In this document: piece after piece, positions 53,376 through 64,000 of the stretch
How positions within the stretch are numbered: the first letter of the stretch is position 1
Layout: each line of letters starts with the position of its first letter
DNA from: Filosporella fistucella
Lineage: Eukaryota > Ascomycota > Leotiomycetes > Helotiales
Length of the DNA stretch: 64,000 nucleotides
Assembly: GCA_030077755.1 (NCBI GenBank)
Contig: JAQJZZ010000002.1
Location: 1,240,001-1,304,000 of the forward strand
Direction of reading: 5' to 3'
Notes under the pieces: generated by a model
Seen by the model: only the letters and a program-made list of their open reading frames with translations
Database searches by the model: none
What the model was told of the DNA's origin: nothing
Translations under genes and position numbers: made by a program

Positions 53376-56300
53376 ATGGCGCCGGCATATTTAAAAGTCG
53401 CTGCAGAAGACACAGCATCGCGACCGTCTTTGAGTACACCTGCGCATATGGCCACGACAACGTTAAAGGTCGGCGGGATGACCTGCGGCGCATGTACATC
53501 TGCAGTTGAGGCCGGCTTCAAAGGGGTTGAGGGAGTGGGAAATGTGTCTGTTAGTTTGGTGATGGAGAGAGCAGTTATTGTTCACGATCCACAACAAATT
53601 GCCGCCGAAAAAATACGGGAGATCATCGAAGACCGAGGGTTTGATGCAGAAGTTCTGGCAACTGATCTACCGTCGCCTATGTTCAACAGGAATGGATACC
53701 TTTACGATGATGACGAAGAGGATGACGAGAAGGACGACCTTCCAGGAATAACAACAACAACTCTGGCCGTGGAGGGAATGACTTGTGGCGCTTGCACGTC
53801 GGCTATAGAAGGAGGTTTCAAAGATGTACCGGGAGTAAAGCATTTCAGCATATCTTTACTCTCAGAAAGAGCAGTTGTCGAACACGAGGCCTCCATTTTG
53901 AGTGCGGAACAAATCGCCGAGATCATCGAAGACAGAGGTTTCGGAGCCACAATTGTAGAAAGCACATTATCCACGGCTTCGATTATAAAGAAATCGCGGC
54001 GGGGAAGTTCGAATAGAAGAGAGAAGGTTGCCACAACCACAATCGCTATAGAAGGAATGACTTGCGGGGCATGCACTTCGGCCATCGAGGGGGGTTTCAA
54101 AGATCTGGAAGGCTTGATACAATTTAACATCAGTCTTTTGGCAGAGCGAGCAGTCATTCTCCACGATCCGTCAAAGCTTACGGCAGACCAAATTGCGGAA
54201 ATCATCGAGGATAGAGGATTTGATGCTAAGGTCCTGTCAACTCAACTTGGAACTATTGCACAAGATTCGACATCAGCTGTAGCTATGTTCAAGGTCTTTG
54301 GAGTACGAGACGCCGCTGCCGCAACAGCATTGGAAGAGAAACTAAAGTCTATGCCTGGTGTCAATACAGCGAGTGTCAGCCTTGCAACATCTCGACTCAA
54401 TATTTCCCACCAGCCCAACATCGCTGGACTCCGCGCTCTTGTTGAACTCATTGAAGCCCAGGGCTACAATGCCTTAGTTGCTGATAATGATGATAACAAT
54501 GCCCAATTAGAGTCGCTATCAAAGACGAAGGAAATCACGGAGTGGCGGAGAGCATTTAAGACTTCTTTAAGCTTCGGTATTCCAGTAATCCTGATTAGCA
54601 TGATATTTCCTATGATGATTCCAGCTCTCGACTTCGGCAGCCTTATTGTTCTGTTTCCCGGCCTTTATCTGGGCGACATCATTTGTTTGATTCTTACGAT
54701 ACCCGTCCAATTTGGAATTGGAAAGCGATTTTATATTTCCGCATACAAGTCGATGAAGCATGGTTCTCCAACCATGGATGTTCTGGTCGTCCTCGGGACG
54801 TCATCAGCGTTCTTTTTCAGTGTTGCAGCTATGATTGTGTCGGTCCTTGCTCCACCACATACTCGTCCCAGCACAATCTTCGATACAAGTAGTATGTTAA
54901 TTACATTTATTACCCTCGGACGATTCTTGGAGAACCGCGCAAAAGGTCAAACATCAAAAGCACTCTCAAGATTGATGTCTCTGGCTCCTTCAATGGCAAC
55001 CATATACGCAGATCCAATTGCCGCAGAGAAGGCAGCTGAGGGCTGGGAGGTAGCTATTGGGTCAGGCAACGACCCCAGATCAGAATCTACCCAGGAAGGC
55101 AATGCCGCAGAAGAAAAAGTCATCCCCACTGAGCTTATTCAGGTTGGAGACATCGTTATTCTTAGACCCGGTGACAAGATTCCAGCTGATGGAACTGTCA
55201 CTCGAGGGGAAACATATGTCGACGAGAGTATGGTTACTGGTGAAGCTATGCCAGTTCAGAAACGCAAAGGCAGTCTCCTCATCGGTGGTACCGTGAATGG
55301 TGCAGGCCGAGTTGATTTCCGTGTCACACGAGCCGGCAGAGATACCCAACTGAGTCAAATTGTCAAGCTTGTCCAAGATGCGCAAACAACCAGAGCACCA
55401 ATCCAACGCCTTGCAGACACGATTGCCGGTTACTTCATCCCTACAATCTTGTTCCTCGGATTCATGACTTTCGCTACGTGGATGATTTTGAGCCACGTCC
55501 TCTCTCATCCACCAAAGATCTTTGTGGATGAAGCAAGTGGTGGAAAATTCATGGTGTGTGTGAAGCTATGCATTTCAGTTATCGTCTTCGCATGTCCTTG
55601 CGCACTTGGACTTGCAACTCCTACGGCCGTCATGGTGGGCACGGGCGTTGGTGCAGAGAATGGCATTTTGGTCAAGGGAGGTGCCGCGTTGGAAACTGCC
55701 ACCAAGATCACCCAAGTCGTTCTTGACAAGACTGGAACTCTCACACTTGGCAAAATGAGTGTCGCAAGCTCAAAGCTTGTTCCAACATGGCAGAATAATG
55801 AATGGAGGAGAAAACTCTGGTGGACAGTTCTTGGTCTTGCAGAAATGGGCAGTGAACATCCTATCGGAAAAGCTATTCTTGCTTCTGCAAAGGAAGAACT
55901 CGGTCTTGGCATCGAAGGGACTATCGACGGAAGCATTGGCGACTTTGAGGCTGTCGTTGGCAAAGGTATTAGTGCACTTGTTGAACCTGCTACCAGCGCT
56001 GAACGTACACGTTATCGAATCCTTATTGGAAGTGTTCGATTTTTACGAGACAACAAGATCGAGGTTCCCCAAGAATCTATCGATGTCTCAGAGGAAGCAA
56101 ATGCCAAAGCCGCCGGTTCATCTAAAGCTGCCTCGGCAGGTACTACCAACATCTTCATCGCAATCGATGGCGCTTTCAGCGGGCACCTTTGCTTGGCAGA
56201 CACAGTCAAAGATAGCGCACGTGCTGCCATTGCAGCTCTTCATCGGATGGGAGTCAAAACTGCCATTGTGACCGGTGACCAGCGATCGACTGCAGTCGCA

Positions 56301-56933
56301 GTCGCGCGCATTGTCGGCATCCCCGCCGAAAACGTCTTTGCCGGAGTCACACCCGATCAAAAGCAAGACATTATTCGGCGATTCCAAGAGAAGGGCGAAT
56401 GTGTCGCGATGGTTGGTGATGGTATCAACGATTCGCCAGCTTTGGCAACGGCAGATGTCGGCATCGCGATGGCTTCTGGTACGGATGTAGCGATGGAAGC
56501 CGCAGACGTTGTTCTAATGCGACCCAACGACCTCATGGATATCCCTGCCTCGATCCAACTTGCCCGATCCATATTCAACCGCATCAAGCTCAACCTTACC
56601 TGGGCATGTGGCTACAACATTGTGGGTCTTCCATTCGCAATGGGCGTCTTCCTGCCTTTCGGCATGCATCTTCATCCCATGGCTGCTGGCGCCGCGATGG
56701 CAGCCAGTAGTGTGAGTGTCGTCTCAAGCAGTCTGCTTCTCAAATTCTGGAAGCGCCCGCGCTGGATGGAAGATGCATTGGTGGAAGAAAAGGGACAATT
56801 ACGAAAGAAAGGCAAGGGATGGGGTTTCGGTGGATTAGTTGGCAAAGTCACGGATCTCTTCAGGTCTGTCACTGGCAGAAAGCGACAAGAAGAAGATGGG
56901 TATGTGCCTCTAAGCAATTTAGAGGCTGTGTAG
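53376..56933 (+). CDS. ccc2: copper-transporting P1B-type ATPase (Ccc2/CtaA)
   Basis: Pumps Cu(I) into the trans-Golgi, where it loads multicopper enzymes (laccases, ferroxidase). Single exon, 1185 aa. Three intact heavy-metal-binding domains carry MTCGACTSA at about residues 35, 135 and 228 (CxxC at 37/40, 137/140, 230/233). A fourth HMA-like domain near 305-370 (MFKVFGVRDAAAATALEEKL) has lost its CxxC. Membrane and catalytic parts follow: VTGEAMPVQKRK actuator loop, the CPC copper site at 740-742 (FACPCALGLATPTA), DKTGTLT with phosphorylated Asp at about 784, SEHPIGKAI, and GDGINDSPALATADVGIAM. In Botrytis the Ccc2 homologue has been tied to melanin and infection. Confidence 0.97.
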   Translation: MAPAYLKVAAEDTASRPSLSTPAHMATTTLKVGGMTCGACTSAVEAGFKGVEGVGNVSVSLVMERAVIVHDPQQIAAEKIREIIEDRGFDAEVLATDLPSPMFNRNGYLYDDDEEDDEKDDLPGITTTTLAVEGMTCGACTSAIEGGFKDVPGVKHFSISLLSERAVVEHEASILSAEQIAEIIEDRGFGATIVESTLSTASIIKKSRRGSSNRREKVATTTIAIEGMTCGACTSAIEGGFKDLEGLIQFNISLLAERAVILHDPSKLTADQIAEIIEDRGFDAKVLSTQLGTIAQDSTSAVAMFKVFGVRDAAAATALEEKLKSMPGVNTASVSLATSRLNISHQPNIAGLRALVELIEAQGYNALVADNDDNNAQLESLSKTKEITEWRRAFKTSLSFGIPVILISMIFPMMIPALDFGSLIVLFPGLYLGDIICLILTIPVQFGIGKRFYISAYKSMKHGSPTMDVLVVLGTSSAFFFSVAAMIVSVLAPPHTRPSTIFDTSSMLITFITLGRFLENRAKGQTSKALSRLMSLAPSMATIYADPIAAEKAAEGWEVAIGSGNDPRSESTQEGNAAEEKVIPTELIQVGDIVILRPGDKIPADGTVTRGETYVDESMVTGEAMPVQKRKGSLLIGGTVNGAGRVDFRVTRAGRDTQLSQIVKLVQDAQTTRAPIQRLADTIAGYFIPTILFLGFMTFATWMILSHVLSHPPKIFVDEASGGKFMVCVKLCISVIVFACPCALGLATPTAVMVGTGVGAENGILVKGGAALETATKITQVVLDKTGTLTLGKMSVASSKLVPTWQNNEWRRKLWWTVLGLAEMGSEHPIGKAILASAKEELGLGIEGTIDGSIGDFEAVVGKGISALVEPATSAERTRYRILIGSVRFLRDNKIEVPQESIDVSEEANAKAAGSSKAASAGTTNIFIAIDGAFSGHLCLADTVKDSARAAIAALHRMGVKTAIVTGDQRSTAVAVARIVGIPAENVFAGVTPDQKQDIIRRFQEKGECVAMVGDGINDSPALATADVGIAMASGTDVAMEAADVVLMRPNDLMDIPASIQLARSIFNRIKLNLTWACGYNIVGLPFAMGVFLPFGMHLHPMAAGAAMAASSVSVVSSSLLLKFWKRPRWMEDALVEEKGQLRKKGKGWGFGGLVGKVTDLFRSVTGRKRQEEDGYVPLSNLEAV

Positions 56934-58209
56934 ATAACAGGAGCATTTGATTTCTTTGTTGAAGCATTTTGAGCGCTTGTAATTATGGTACCTATTGGAT
57001 ACAAATTGTATGAACAATGACCACAACCTTTGCATGGTTTATCCCCTGGTTCCTGGACTTGTGAGAGATGCCTGGGTTCGAGGCGGAGCTTTCACGATAT
57101 CGTAATATGTGTGCGTATCTCGAAACATAACTTCGTCAGATGGTCATTCAATGATCACCCACCTTTCTATAATACATATCAATATCCCAGGCAATAATCC
57201 TCTCTTAAATTCCCTCGCATCCTTTCATGACCCTCAATTAGCCCGAACAACCAGCTTGATCCCTCTCCAAAGCTCCAAGAACCATCGAAGGTTAAATCCA
57301 AAAGCGTTTCCCCTCCCGATCTTACCAAGCCACCCCACTCCCCACCAAACAGCCCATTCCTTACTCAAACTTTTCCTATATCAAAACATCCACGAATCAA
57401 TGTACGCACGTTCCTCCGCCTTACAAGCCATTATACAAGTATCTCCAAGGCTCCAAGCAGAGCAAATGCGAACTCGCACTCGGCTCTTAGGCGGGAGCCG
57501 TTTCTTTTCGGTACTGCGGCCACGGGGAACACGCTCGATATGGCAGATCCCCGGACCCACTTCTCTGAAAACGTGAGTGGAATTTCCTATCTGGGGTTTT
57601 CTTGAATGAGTGGTTCGGAGAATAATTAGCTGGCTTGTGATGAGAGGGAATTAGAGCCGAGGGAAAGGTGGGATGAAATTGAATTGGGATGCGGTGTGCC
57701 CCTGAGCTTAGAGGACCCTTGATTTCCTTGCGTTACTTGGTATGACTTGTGTTCTGTTCCTGGAGTAGGAGCCGTTGATAGTGTGCTGGATCCGAGGATA
57801 ATCATTGGTTTGTTATATGACTAGGTTAAAGAATGTAGGTGCGATGCAGCTAGGAAGGTAGATGAGCGTGCAGTAGTGCGGTCTTACTGGTTTGCCCGTT
57901 GAGGGCTCAGATGAGATATCCGACTAGGGAATCAGATGGTGGCGGAAATGGTATCAAAAGGAGGATGAGCCGTTACATGGTCAGGATCTGAGAGCACAAT
58001 GTATCGATGAGAGGCCCGGATGATTCGATCAAGGGTTATATTTTGCGCAATGGGAGATCCGATGATTGCCGGCTAGAGAGGGTATGAGAATACAAAGATG
58101 GATGGGTTTCCTTCCTTGACAGCTCTCTTTTTGTTAGTAGGACATTTCCTCTGTCGTTCATTTCATACCTTCCTTGCATACACGTCTTATCTACTTCCTT
58201 AATCCAAAC
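56934..58209. other. 1.3 kb intergenic region
   Basis: ccc2 3' UTR and the promoter of the secreted protein gene. A 155-codon plus frame lies at 57109-57576; its last part (from ATG 57400) is listed as a doubtful small gene. Little else visible. Confidence 0.5.
57400..57576 (+). CDS. doubtful small ORF with presequence-like N-terminus
   Basis: From ATG 57400 the frame reads MYARSSALQAIIQVSPRLQA ... RTRLLGGSRFFSVLRPRGTR, rich in Arg/Ser/Leu with no acids until the QAEQ, like a mitochondrial targeting sequence. The stop at 57574-57576 overlaps a GTGAGT, so splicing onward is possible, but no good second exon is visible. Pyrimidine-rich DNA upstream resembles a leader. No family recognised. Confidence 0.25.
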   Translation: MYARSSALQAIIQVSPRLQAEQMRTRTRLLGGSRFFSVLRPRGTRSIWQIPGPTSLKT

Positions 58210-59697
58210 ATGAAGTCGGTTCTTAGAGCCGCTGGTTTCCTGGCTTTGGCTGTTGTGGGGGTCATTGCTGCTCCTATCGCCGATGATGATAGCTGTGAGG
58301 CAGACTTGCCTGTTGAAGCAGGAGTTTTCGTATCTATCCCAGCAACCAAATTAGCTCCGGCCAATGCTACGACTGTATTTGCTCCTCGAACTCGGCCTGG
58401 CATCAATACACATAATCTCAAATATGTTCGACCTCAATCAAACGTCTCATTTTACTACGCCACAAATGCCAGTGTAGATGCTCATATGGTTGTCAACCAT
58501 ACGATGAAATACCCAACTGTCATGCTAGAGCAAATTGCCTCCATCTCGAATGTGGACTGCAGTGCCTCTTCGGTCGCGATGACTTTCAACAATATCACAG
58601 CATTTACTGCTGCTCAAGCTGCATGGAGCGGAGAGGGATCTTTCGTCCTCGTCACAAACCACTTGGGAGACTGTGACGAAGAATTGGAGAGAAGTTTTTT
58701 CGTCGCCAACAGCCTGAGCTTTGATAACAAGACCTTGGTTGCTACAGCAGAGGCTGTGAAATCCAATGTGTCTGAAACTGCAGGTAAGTAACTTCTAGAG
58801 TCAGATAGAAACATGACTGACTGACTTCAAATAGCTGAGACTGAAATTACTTTCGGAAATATCCCAAGCGGAACTGTGGCTAAACGCGCCTTGGTGTTGG
58901 ATCCAAGCTACACCCTTAGACCATCGATTTCTTTGCCTGCGGACACAGTTCTGTACTCATACTCGCCATACATTACGGTAACGGCTGAGACAGCTTCTTT
59001 CGCCTCTAATGTAACATTCTCAGGTTATCTGAAGTACAGTTGGTTGCTTTTCAAGCTTCAAAGTCTCTATTTCGATATCGATGCTGGCTTCACAGCTGAT
59101 GTGGCTATAAGCGCGGAAATTGATTCTACATACAACACCACATTCAGTTACGCCCCTGCAACTCTCTTCTATGGTGTCTCTGTTCCAGGCATCCTTGAGC
59201 TTGGTCCACAATTGCAATTTGCTGTCGATGCGGAAGTATATGCCTCTGAAGCTGTGACTCTCACTACGGAATTGCAGCTTGCACTTGCAGACGGAAATGT
59301 TCATCTTGATCTTCTTGATCAATCGAAGACTGGCACCTCAGGATGGATGCCAACATATGGCGCCTCGGCCAATATTTCTGGTCAAGCCGAAGCACAACTC
59401 AACCCCACTGCCGCTCTGACAGTGGAGATCGCCATAAACTTCTTCGGCGGCCTCCTCGACCTTTCAACTGGCTTGACCGCCTCTCCTGGCTTCGACAACT
59501 CTTTCATTTTGTCTGCGGCTGAGGGAGTGGACTTGGGCGGAGTACAGAACCTGACATCAGCTGGCAATTGCAAGAATGGATTGGAATTATCCAGTAACTT
59601 TACATTCAGTGTTGATGCGTTCGCGACGCAGTGGTACCAAACAACTTTGTACGAGGTAGAAATACCTATCTTGCAAGAGTGTTTCAGCTGGGCATAA
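58210..59697 (+). CDS. secreted protein with signal peptide, DUF7029/DUF7223-like
   Basis: Two exons, 58210-58783 and 58835-59697 (GTAAGT...ATAG), give 478 aa. A strong signal peptide (MKSVLRAAGFLALAVVGVIA, cut near APIAD) is followed by many N-glycosylation sequons. The N-terminal domain includes NVDCSASSVAMTFNN and VLVTNHLGDCDEELERSFF; a KR site at about residue 216 (VAKRALVLDPS) may be Kex2-cleaved. The C-terminal domain is beta-rich and repetitive (ITVTAETASFASNVTFSGYL, VAISAEIDSTYNTTFSYAPA, PGILELGPQLQFAVDAEVYA) and ends with a Cys pair. I recall this pairing as a common fungal secreted family without known function; domain numbers are from memory. Confidence 0.88.
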
Positions 59698-60420
59698 GTA
59701 TGGACATAATATAAAGACAAATAACAATAATTAATGAGAATTAATGAGAATCTCGCAACATTACTGCCTTCCAAGAAGAAAAGTTCCGCAATGTTGTCCG
59801 AACACCGAGGCAGTTCTACAGTTAACACATGATGTATTCTTGCGATGGGAAAGTTGGGGGTTCCGGTCACTTGGCGAACTTTGACCAAAGATATACTAAT
59901 CATACGAGATCGCTTGGACATCAGCCTGATGATATAGGTTTTGACGAATAAGTTTTGACGCTATCGATTATAAGCTTCGCCCAAATCATAACACGGTCGT
60001 GATATTGTGGGACCTTGGTTGAACTTGAATGGATGCCCGATGCACTTGCAACGGGAAGATGTAGTCCTATAATTTGACCATTTAAATGGTAAATTTCTCG
60101 TAATTGTATAATCCGTGAAATAATGGTTTGAGCTGTAAGAGCAATAGAGCGAGGAGATTTGAAGTAGTTTCAGTACTGTAAGGTAGATTGTTATCGAAGG
60201 GCGATAACGACCCAACCTCGCTTCAAATTTTAGCCCATTTTAGCAAATGACGTTCGCCTGCATTTCTCCCCAGTCAAGCTATGAACCTTTTCTCTTGTCT
60301 GGATAGCCTCAGTCCGACCTAAAGTCCCTTCGCAGGTGGAAGGTAGATGTTTTGAGTACGTAAGCGTACTATTCAGGGTTGATAAGTCATTCCAGCGCGA
60401 TTGACAGACAATTCGACACA
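59698..60420. other. intergenic region
   Basis: 3' UTR of the secreted protein gene, including an exact 10-bp tandem (ttaatgagaa, 59731-59750), then the promoter of the DUF155 gene. No gene seen. Confidence 0.6.
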
Positions 60421-62342
60421 ATGGCGACCATAGCAGGGAAAAGAGGACCATCGGTCTTGGTATGTAAAGTCCCTTCGATATGAGCTCCAGACTGCATTGG
60501 AAGCCTGCGACATAGACACTGAATCGCACAAGTATGCAATTGCTAACTTGGCTAGGTGACTGACTCCCGCGAACGACCAGCAATAAATCGTGGCACCTCC
60601 GCGCGACCAAGTACCAGTGGGGCAGGCGCTGTTCGTATGCCAACTCGATTCATTTCCGTCGACAATGTACTCCAGTATGCCTCTGAGATTCCTTCAGGTC
60701 AGGCTCGCGGTCCACCAGGCCGTAGACCTGCTCCTGCCGGCAATCAAAGACGACCTAATGCTCCACCGGCTATGGGCACGCGTATTGCCCAGCAGAATGT
60801 TCCAGGTCGAAGCACAAAGGTTAGTGAAAAGTTGGTCCTCATCCCGGAAACGGTGAACGAGAAGGAAGACTCCGAAGATGATGGCTTAGTATGTGTGGAT
60901 GGAGAGGACGGCCCGCTGAAGGATGCTGAGATGGATGTGCTGAAGAAGAGGGGTGGAGTCCGGGGGAAGAGTTATGCTGAAAGGCTACCCAAAGCCAAGA
61001 GGGCAGAGAAGTTGGCCAGAGTTACAGCGTACTGTACGGCCCAAGGATACAAGACAAAAGCAACCGCCGCCTTCGCGAAAGAGAAACATGGAGCCAAGAC
61101 CAAACTTTATGATGACTGTCTTTACACGGTCTATCATCTGCCATTGTTACCGGGGACAGAAGGATTTCGGATACGGAGTAGTCCAGTTCTAAAGAGCCCA
61201 GGTGGAAAGGCTGTTTTGGATGAGGAGATTGAACGGAGCGAGAACAGAGACTATCACGAAGGATACTTCGAAGATACCCATACCTACGGTGTGAGGGGTG
61301 GAGAGGAGAGTCCACGAAATGAAAGCGATGATGACAGACAAAGACGGGAAGATGAAGGCCGTCGAAGAAGAGAAGAAACACGTGTACTCGCACAAGGTCG
61401 ACGAGGCGATAGTCCCAATCGTGTTGCCCCGGATGCGACCACATTCGGAGAAATGTTTGTCTTCTCCTATGGAGTGGTCGTGTTTTGGAACTTCACAGAA
61501 CGTCAAGAAAAAGATATCTTAGCGGACTTGACATTCTCTGAGCATGAGACTGGGATATCATTGGTCTCGAGGCCGGTAGACGAGGAGGAGTTTGAGACTG
61601 AAGAGCTCCATTTCGAATACAGCCCATTGGTTGAGAGACCAAGAGTCTTTAATGATATGATCACTCTACGAAGTGGTGATCATATGATCAAATTAGCAAT
61701 GAGCCATGCTATTGCTCAAAGTACCAAACTCAGCTTTTTCGAGGAGAAAATGTCCCAGACGATGTTAGATGCCCAACATGTCCCAAAACATTTGGCACTT
61801 ACTGGCCGATTGGGAATGTCCCGTAAGGAGATCGTCAAGATTTTGGGGCGACTCTTCAAGAGTCGTGTGGATGTAAATCTTTGTGAGTAATGAATCATTC
61901 CTTGCCCTTGCCTGACTAATATCATACAGCATCAAACATTCTTGACGTTCCCAATTTCTTCTGGGACTCAGAGCCAACCTTGCATCCTCTATATTTCGCC
62001 ATCCGAGAGTATCTCGAAATCACACCACGTATCAAGGTACTCAATGAACGCTGTAGGGTATTCTTAGAACTCGCGGAAATTCTTAGCGACAGCATAGCGG
62101 ACACGAAGATGAGCACGATCACCTGGATCATCATCGTCCTCATTGTTATTAGTATCGCTGTCACTGTGACAGAAGTCGGTCTCAGATTTGCCATTTTGGA
62201 GAAAGACAAAAATGATAAAAACGACAGGGGCGTAGTGCCGCACGTTGGAGCAAGGAATTGGACTCGAGCTGATTTTTCGGCACCTCAATTACAAGCCATT
62301 TGTGGAGCAGATATTGTAGGGAAGACCTTTGCTGAGTTGTAA
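60421..62342 (+). CDS. DUF155 protein of the Rmd1/Rmd8/RMND1 family
   Basis: Three exons, 60421-60459, 60556-61882 and 61930-62342, give 592 aa. After a basic, disordered start (ATIAGKRGPSVLVTDSRERP) comes LPKAKRAEKLARVTAYCTAQ and YDDCLYTVYHLPLLPG. The DUF155 core begins TFGEMFVFSYGVVVFWNFTE, then QEKDILADL and KLAMSHAIAQSTKLSFFEE; exon 3 supplies NILDVPNFFWDSEPTLHPLY and VLNERCRVFLELAEILSDSI. A single membrane segment near the C-terminus (TWIIIVLIVISIAVTVTEVG) is typical. Yeast relatives are needed for meiotic divisions or microtubule/mitochondrial roles; the exact role here is unknown. Exon 1 is only 13 codons. Confidence 0.93.
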
Positions 62343-64000
62343 ATTTGTGAATAGTTGGGTAGGCACTCTCTGCGTTTGCATAGCATTGGCGCAATGGCAT
62401 TGGATGGCGTATATTTGGTAGACTAGGCATATTCTTTGGCAATAATTCATCATTGGTGTGGGCCACGTACTTTGGCGATATATCATACATCTATCACACC
62501 GTGACAAATATATTTTCGAATTATCCAAGTGGATCTAGACTAGAGAGAAAAGATTATGCCACTCTCTTGCACTCACTCATACCTTCATTACTCAATGCGA
62601 AGCAATCAACACATAAAACTGGGACTTGGGAGTTCCCGTGGCCCCTTTCGGATGAAGGTGCAATTGCTATTGAAAATCTTGTATGAATTTTCTGATGACT
62701 GGAAAGCAAACTTCTGGAAAATCCATCTGGAACCACTGAGCAAAGCGATCACGTTCTTAAAGAAGGTATATCAGAGAGTCAGAGTTCGATTTCTACACCG
62801 GATATATCGATACTTGAAACGAAGTCATCTTGTATCAAGATTTCGGCACGTGTACGGTGAGGTGAAGGAAATATGTGGCCGGGCACGCCACGCGCGTTAC
62901 GCATCGAACATGTCTGACGCGAAATCATCCATAATCATGCATTTGAGAGTTTGAGGATTGTTTTATTTGAGATAGCAATGTTTCTGTCACTTAAAAAAAT
63001 TGTGAATCTAGTAGAGCGTGGTTGTGAGTACTGGCGTATATAAGTATTTAGCAGAGATGCGTTGGGTTGATTTGAGCACTTGCGGACTATTAGATACCGA
63101 GCGATTCGATCAAATTGTTTTAAATGAGTGCATTGTTATTGAATTCGTAGATGTAGGATTCTTTGTTCTCTATTCAGTTCGTCATATTGAGCTATTCGCA
63201 TCAAGTGTTTATGTTACCGACAATTTGTTGTCGCTTCTGTCCGCTGAAGTGAAGGTTTGAAGAACAGTTCTGGTGTGTTGATCAGTGATCGAGCCCATTG
63301 CGCAGTGTATAACATGCCATCTTATTCGGCCACTGGTATTCGGTTCTTACTCTCCATGCGTCTATTTCAGGATTAGCAGGTAGCAGTGTGCACAATTTCA
63401 CAATGTCAAGATGGAAGAGTAAATTTTCGGTCTTGGGTAGAAAACGCTTCATAAAAAGCGATATGATTTAGAGGTCGTCATGTGCTGAAGAGATATACAA
63501 ATATATAGTGTTATACAGTTTAATCAAGCTCGAACTAATTTGTAAATTGACTTCTCCGCCATTCTGGAATTCGAAGTCAATTTCATCCAACATTTCGAGT
63601 TCGCTTAAGCCCCGTATTTAGTATTAGCAAGTAGATACCAAAGCCGAGTTATCGTAGATAGGCTCAAGATAAGCTATAGATTTTCAATTTTGAACTCACT
63701 AAAATTTGGTACCTGGCTATCGGTCTTGGGGTACAAAATCTTCCTATCCTGCTGAGTCTGACTTCGCAATTCATCCACAAATATTTACAAAGTACTTTCG
63801 TCTTCGATCACCGACAACACGCATTAACAACACACAATGGATTTTTCTTGCGTCAAGCACTCAAGATCTTACGCCATCCATGTACTGACAGTTCTTCTGT
63901 TGCGTGACCGAGTTCCCAGTCATATTGATGCCACTGGTGAGATACGCCTCAGCACTGTCCCAGGCTTTTACTGATTAAAATCGATACGCAGCCCAGTGCG
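62343..64000. other. AT-rich tail of the window, no intact gene
   Basis: After the DUF155 gene's 3' UTR, two overlapping plus frames (62453-62686 and 62556-62954) show protein-like composition in tandem: TGTWEFPWPLSDEGAIAIEN in one frame, then FSDDWKANFWKIHLEPLSKA in the other, as if a frameshift separates them. I recognise no family. From about 62960 on the sequence is AT-rich with only short frames. Possible decayed gene or chance. Confidence 0.4.

Noticed and set aside
53702..54205. 167-codon antisense frame over the copper ATPase metal-binding repeats
   Set aside because: Arises from the repeated HMA coding sequence read backwards.
1..64000. CRISPR arrays, bacterial operons, attachment sites, intact transposons
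   Set aside because: None seen; the window is eukaryotic with spliced genes, and no terminal repeats with transposase or reverse-transcriptase motifs were found by eye.

Overview
This window looks like nuclear DNA of a filamentous ascomycete. Genes are split by short introns (about 45-100 bp) with GTAAGT/GTATGT-type donors, CTAAC-like branch points and YAG acceptors. The gene set includes a regulatory NADPH oxidase of NoxA type, Chk1, COP9 subunit 7, a NACHT_N-type protein and DUF155/Rmd proteins. The NoxA length (553 aa) and the overall style fit Sclerotiniaceae (Botrytis/Sclerotinia, Leotiomycetes). That placement is inference from recall, not a search. I see no rRNA, tRNA, CRISPR array or intact transposon.

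Layout, left to right. (1) 0-10 kb: the 5' part of class I myosin (minus, running off the left edge), a 5.3 kb divergent intergenic region, then noxA (plus). Both products act in polarised growth and the cell cortex. (2) 10-19 kb: a NACHT_N coiled-coil protein without a NACHT NTPase, a quinone-reductase-like dehydrogenase (minus), the ubiquitin shuttle Dsk2 (plus) and a Cys-rich F-box-like protein (minus). (3) 19-34 kb: an AT-rich gap, a Gly-rich secreted/membrane protein (minus), UDP-GlcNAc pyrophosphorylase (minus, chitin precursor supply), a TDG-family DNA glycosylase (plus), a small membrane protein (plus), mitoribosomal mS38/COX24 (minus) and a 1071-aa Ser-rich membrane protein (minus). 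(4) 33-42 kb: two long gene-poor stretches flanking an F-box protein (plus). The first stretch carries an in-frame repeat and a broken ORF. (5) 42-51 kb: an SprT-like protease (plus), Chk1 (minus) head to head with the APC/C-type E2 UBE2C/Ubc11 (plus), RPL31 (minus) and a Rax1-like RGS membrane protein (plus). (6) 51-64 kb: CSN7 (minus) with a small gene overlapping its start, a Ccc2 copper ATPase (plus), a secreted protein with a signal peptide (plus), a DUF155/Rmd protein (plus) and an AT-rich tail.

Groupings worth noting. Ubiquitin and protein turnover recurs: Dsk2, two F-box-like proteins, UBE2C and CSN7. Genome maintenance genes also recur: the DNA glycosylase, the SprT protease and Chk1. 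The most informative signals are: the 388-bp promoter shared by chk1 and ubc11, which holds an exact ACGCGT box plus two further CGCG cores; two genes (myosin I and chk1) whose first coding exon appears to be the start codon alone; the NACHT_N protein lacking an NTPase; and the small reading frame overlapping the CSN7 start. Most of the window is ordinary core fungal genome, and I did not find a convincing multi-gene novel system.
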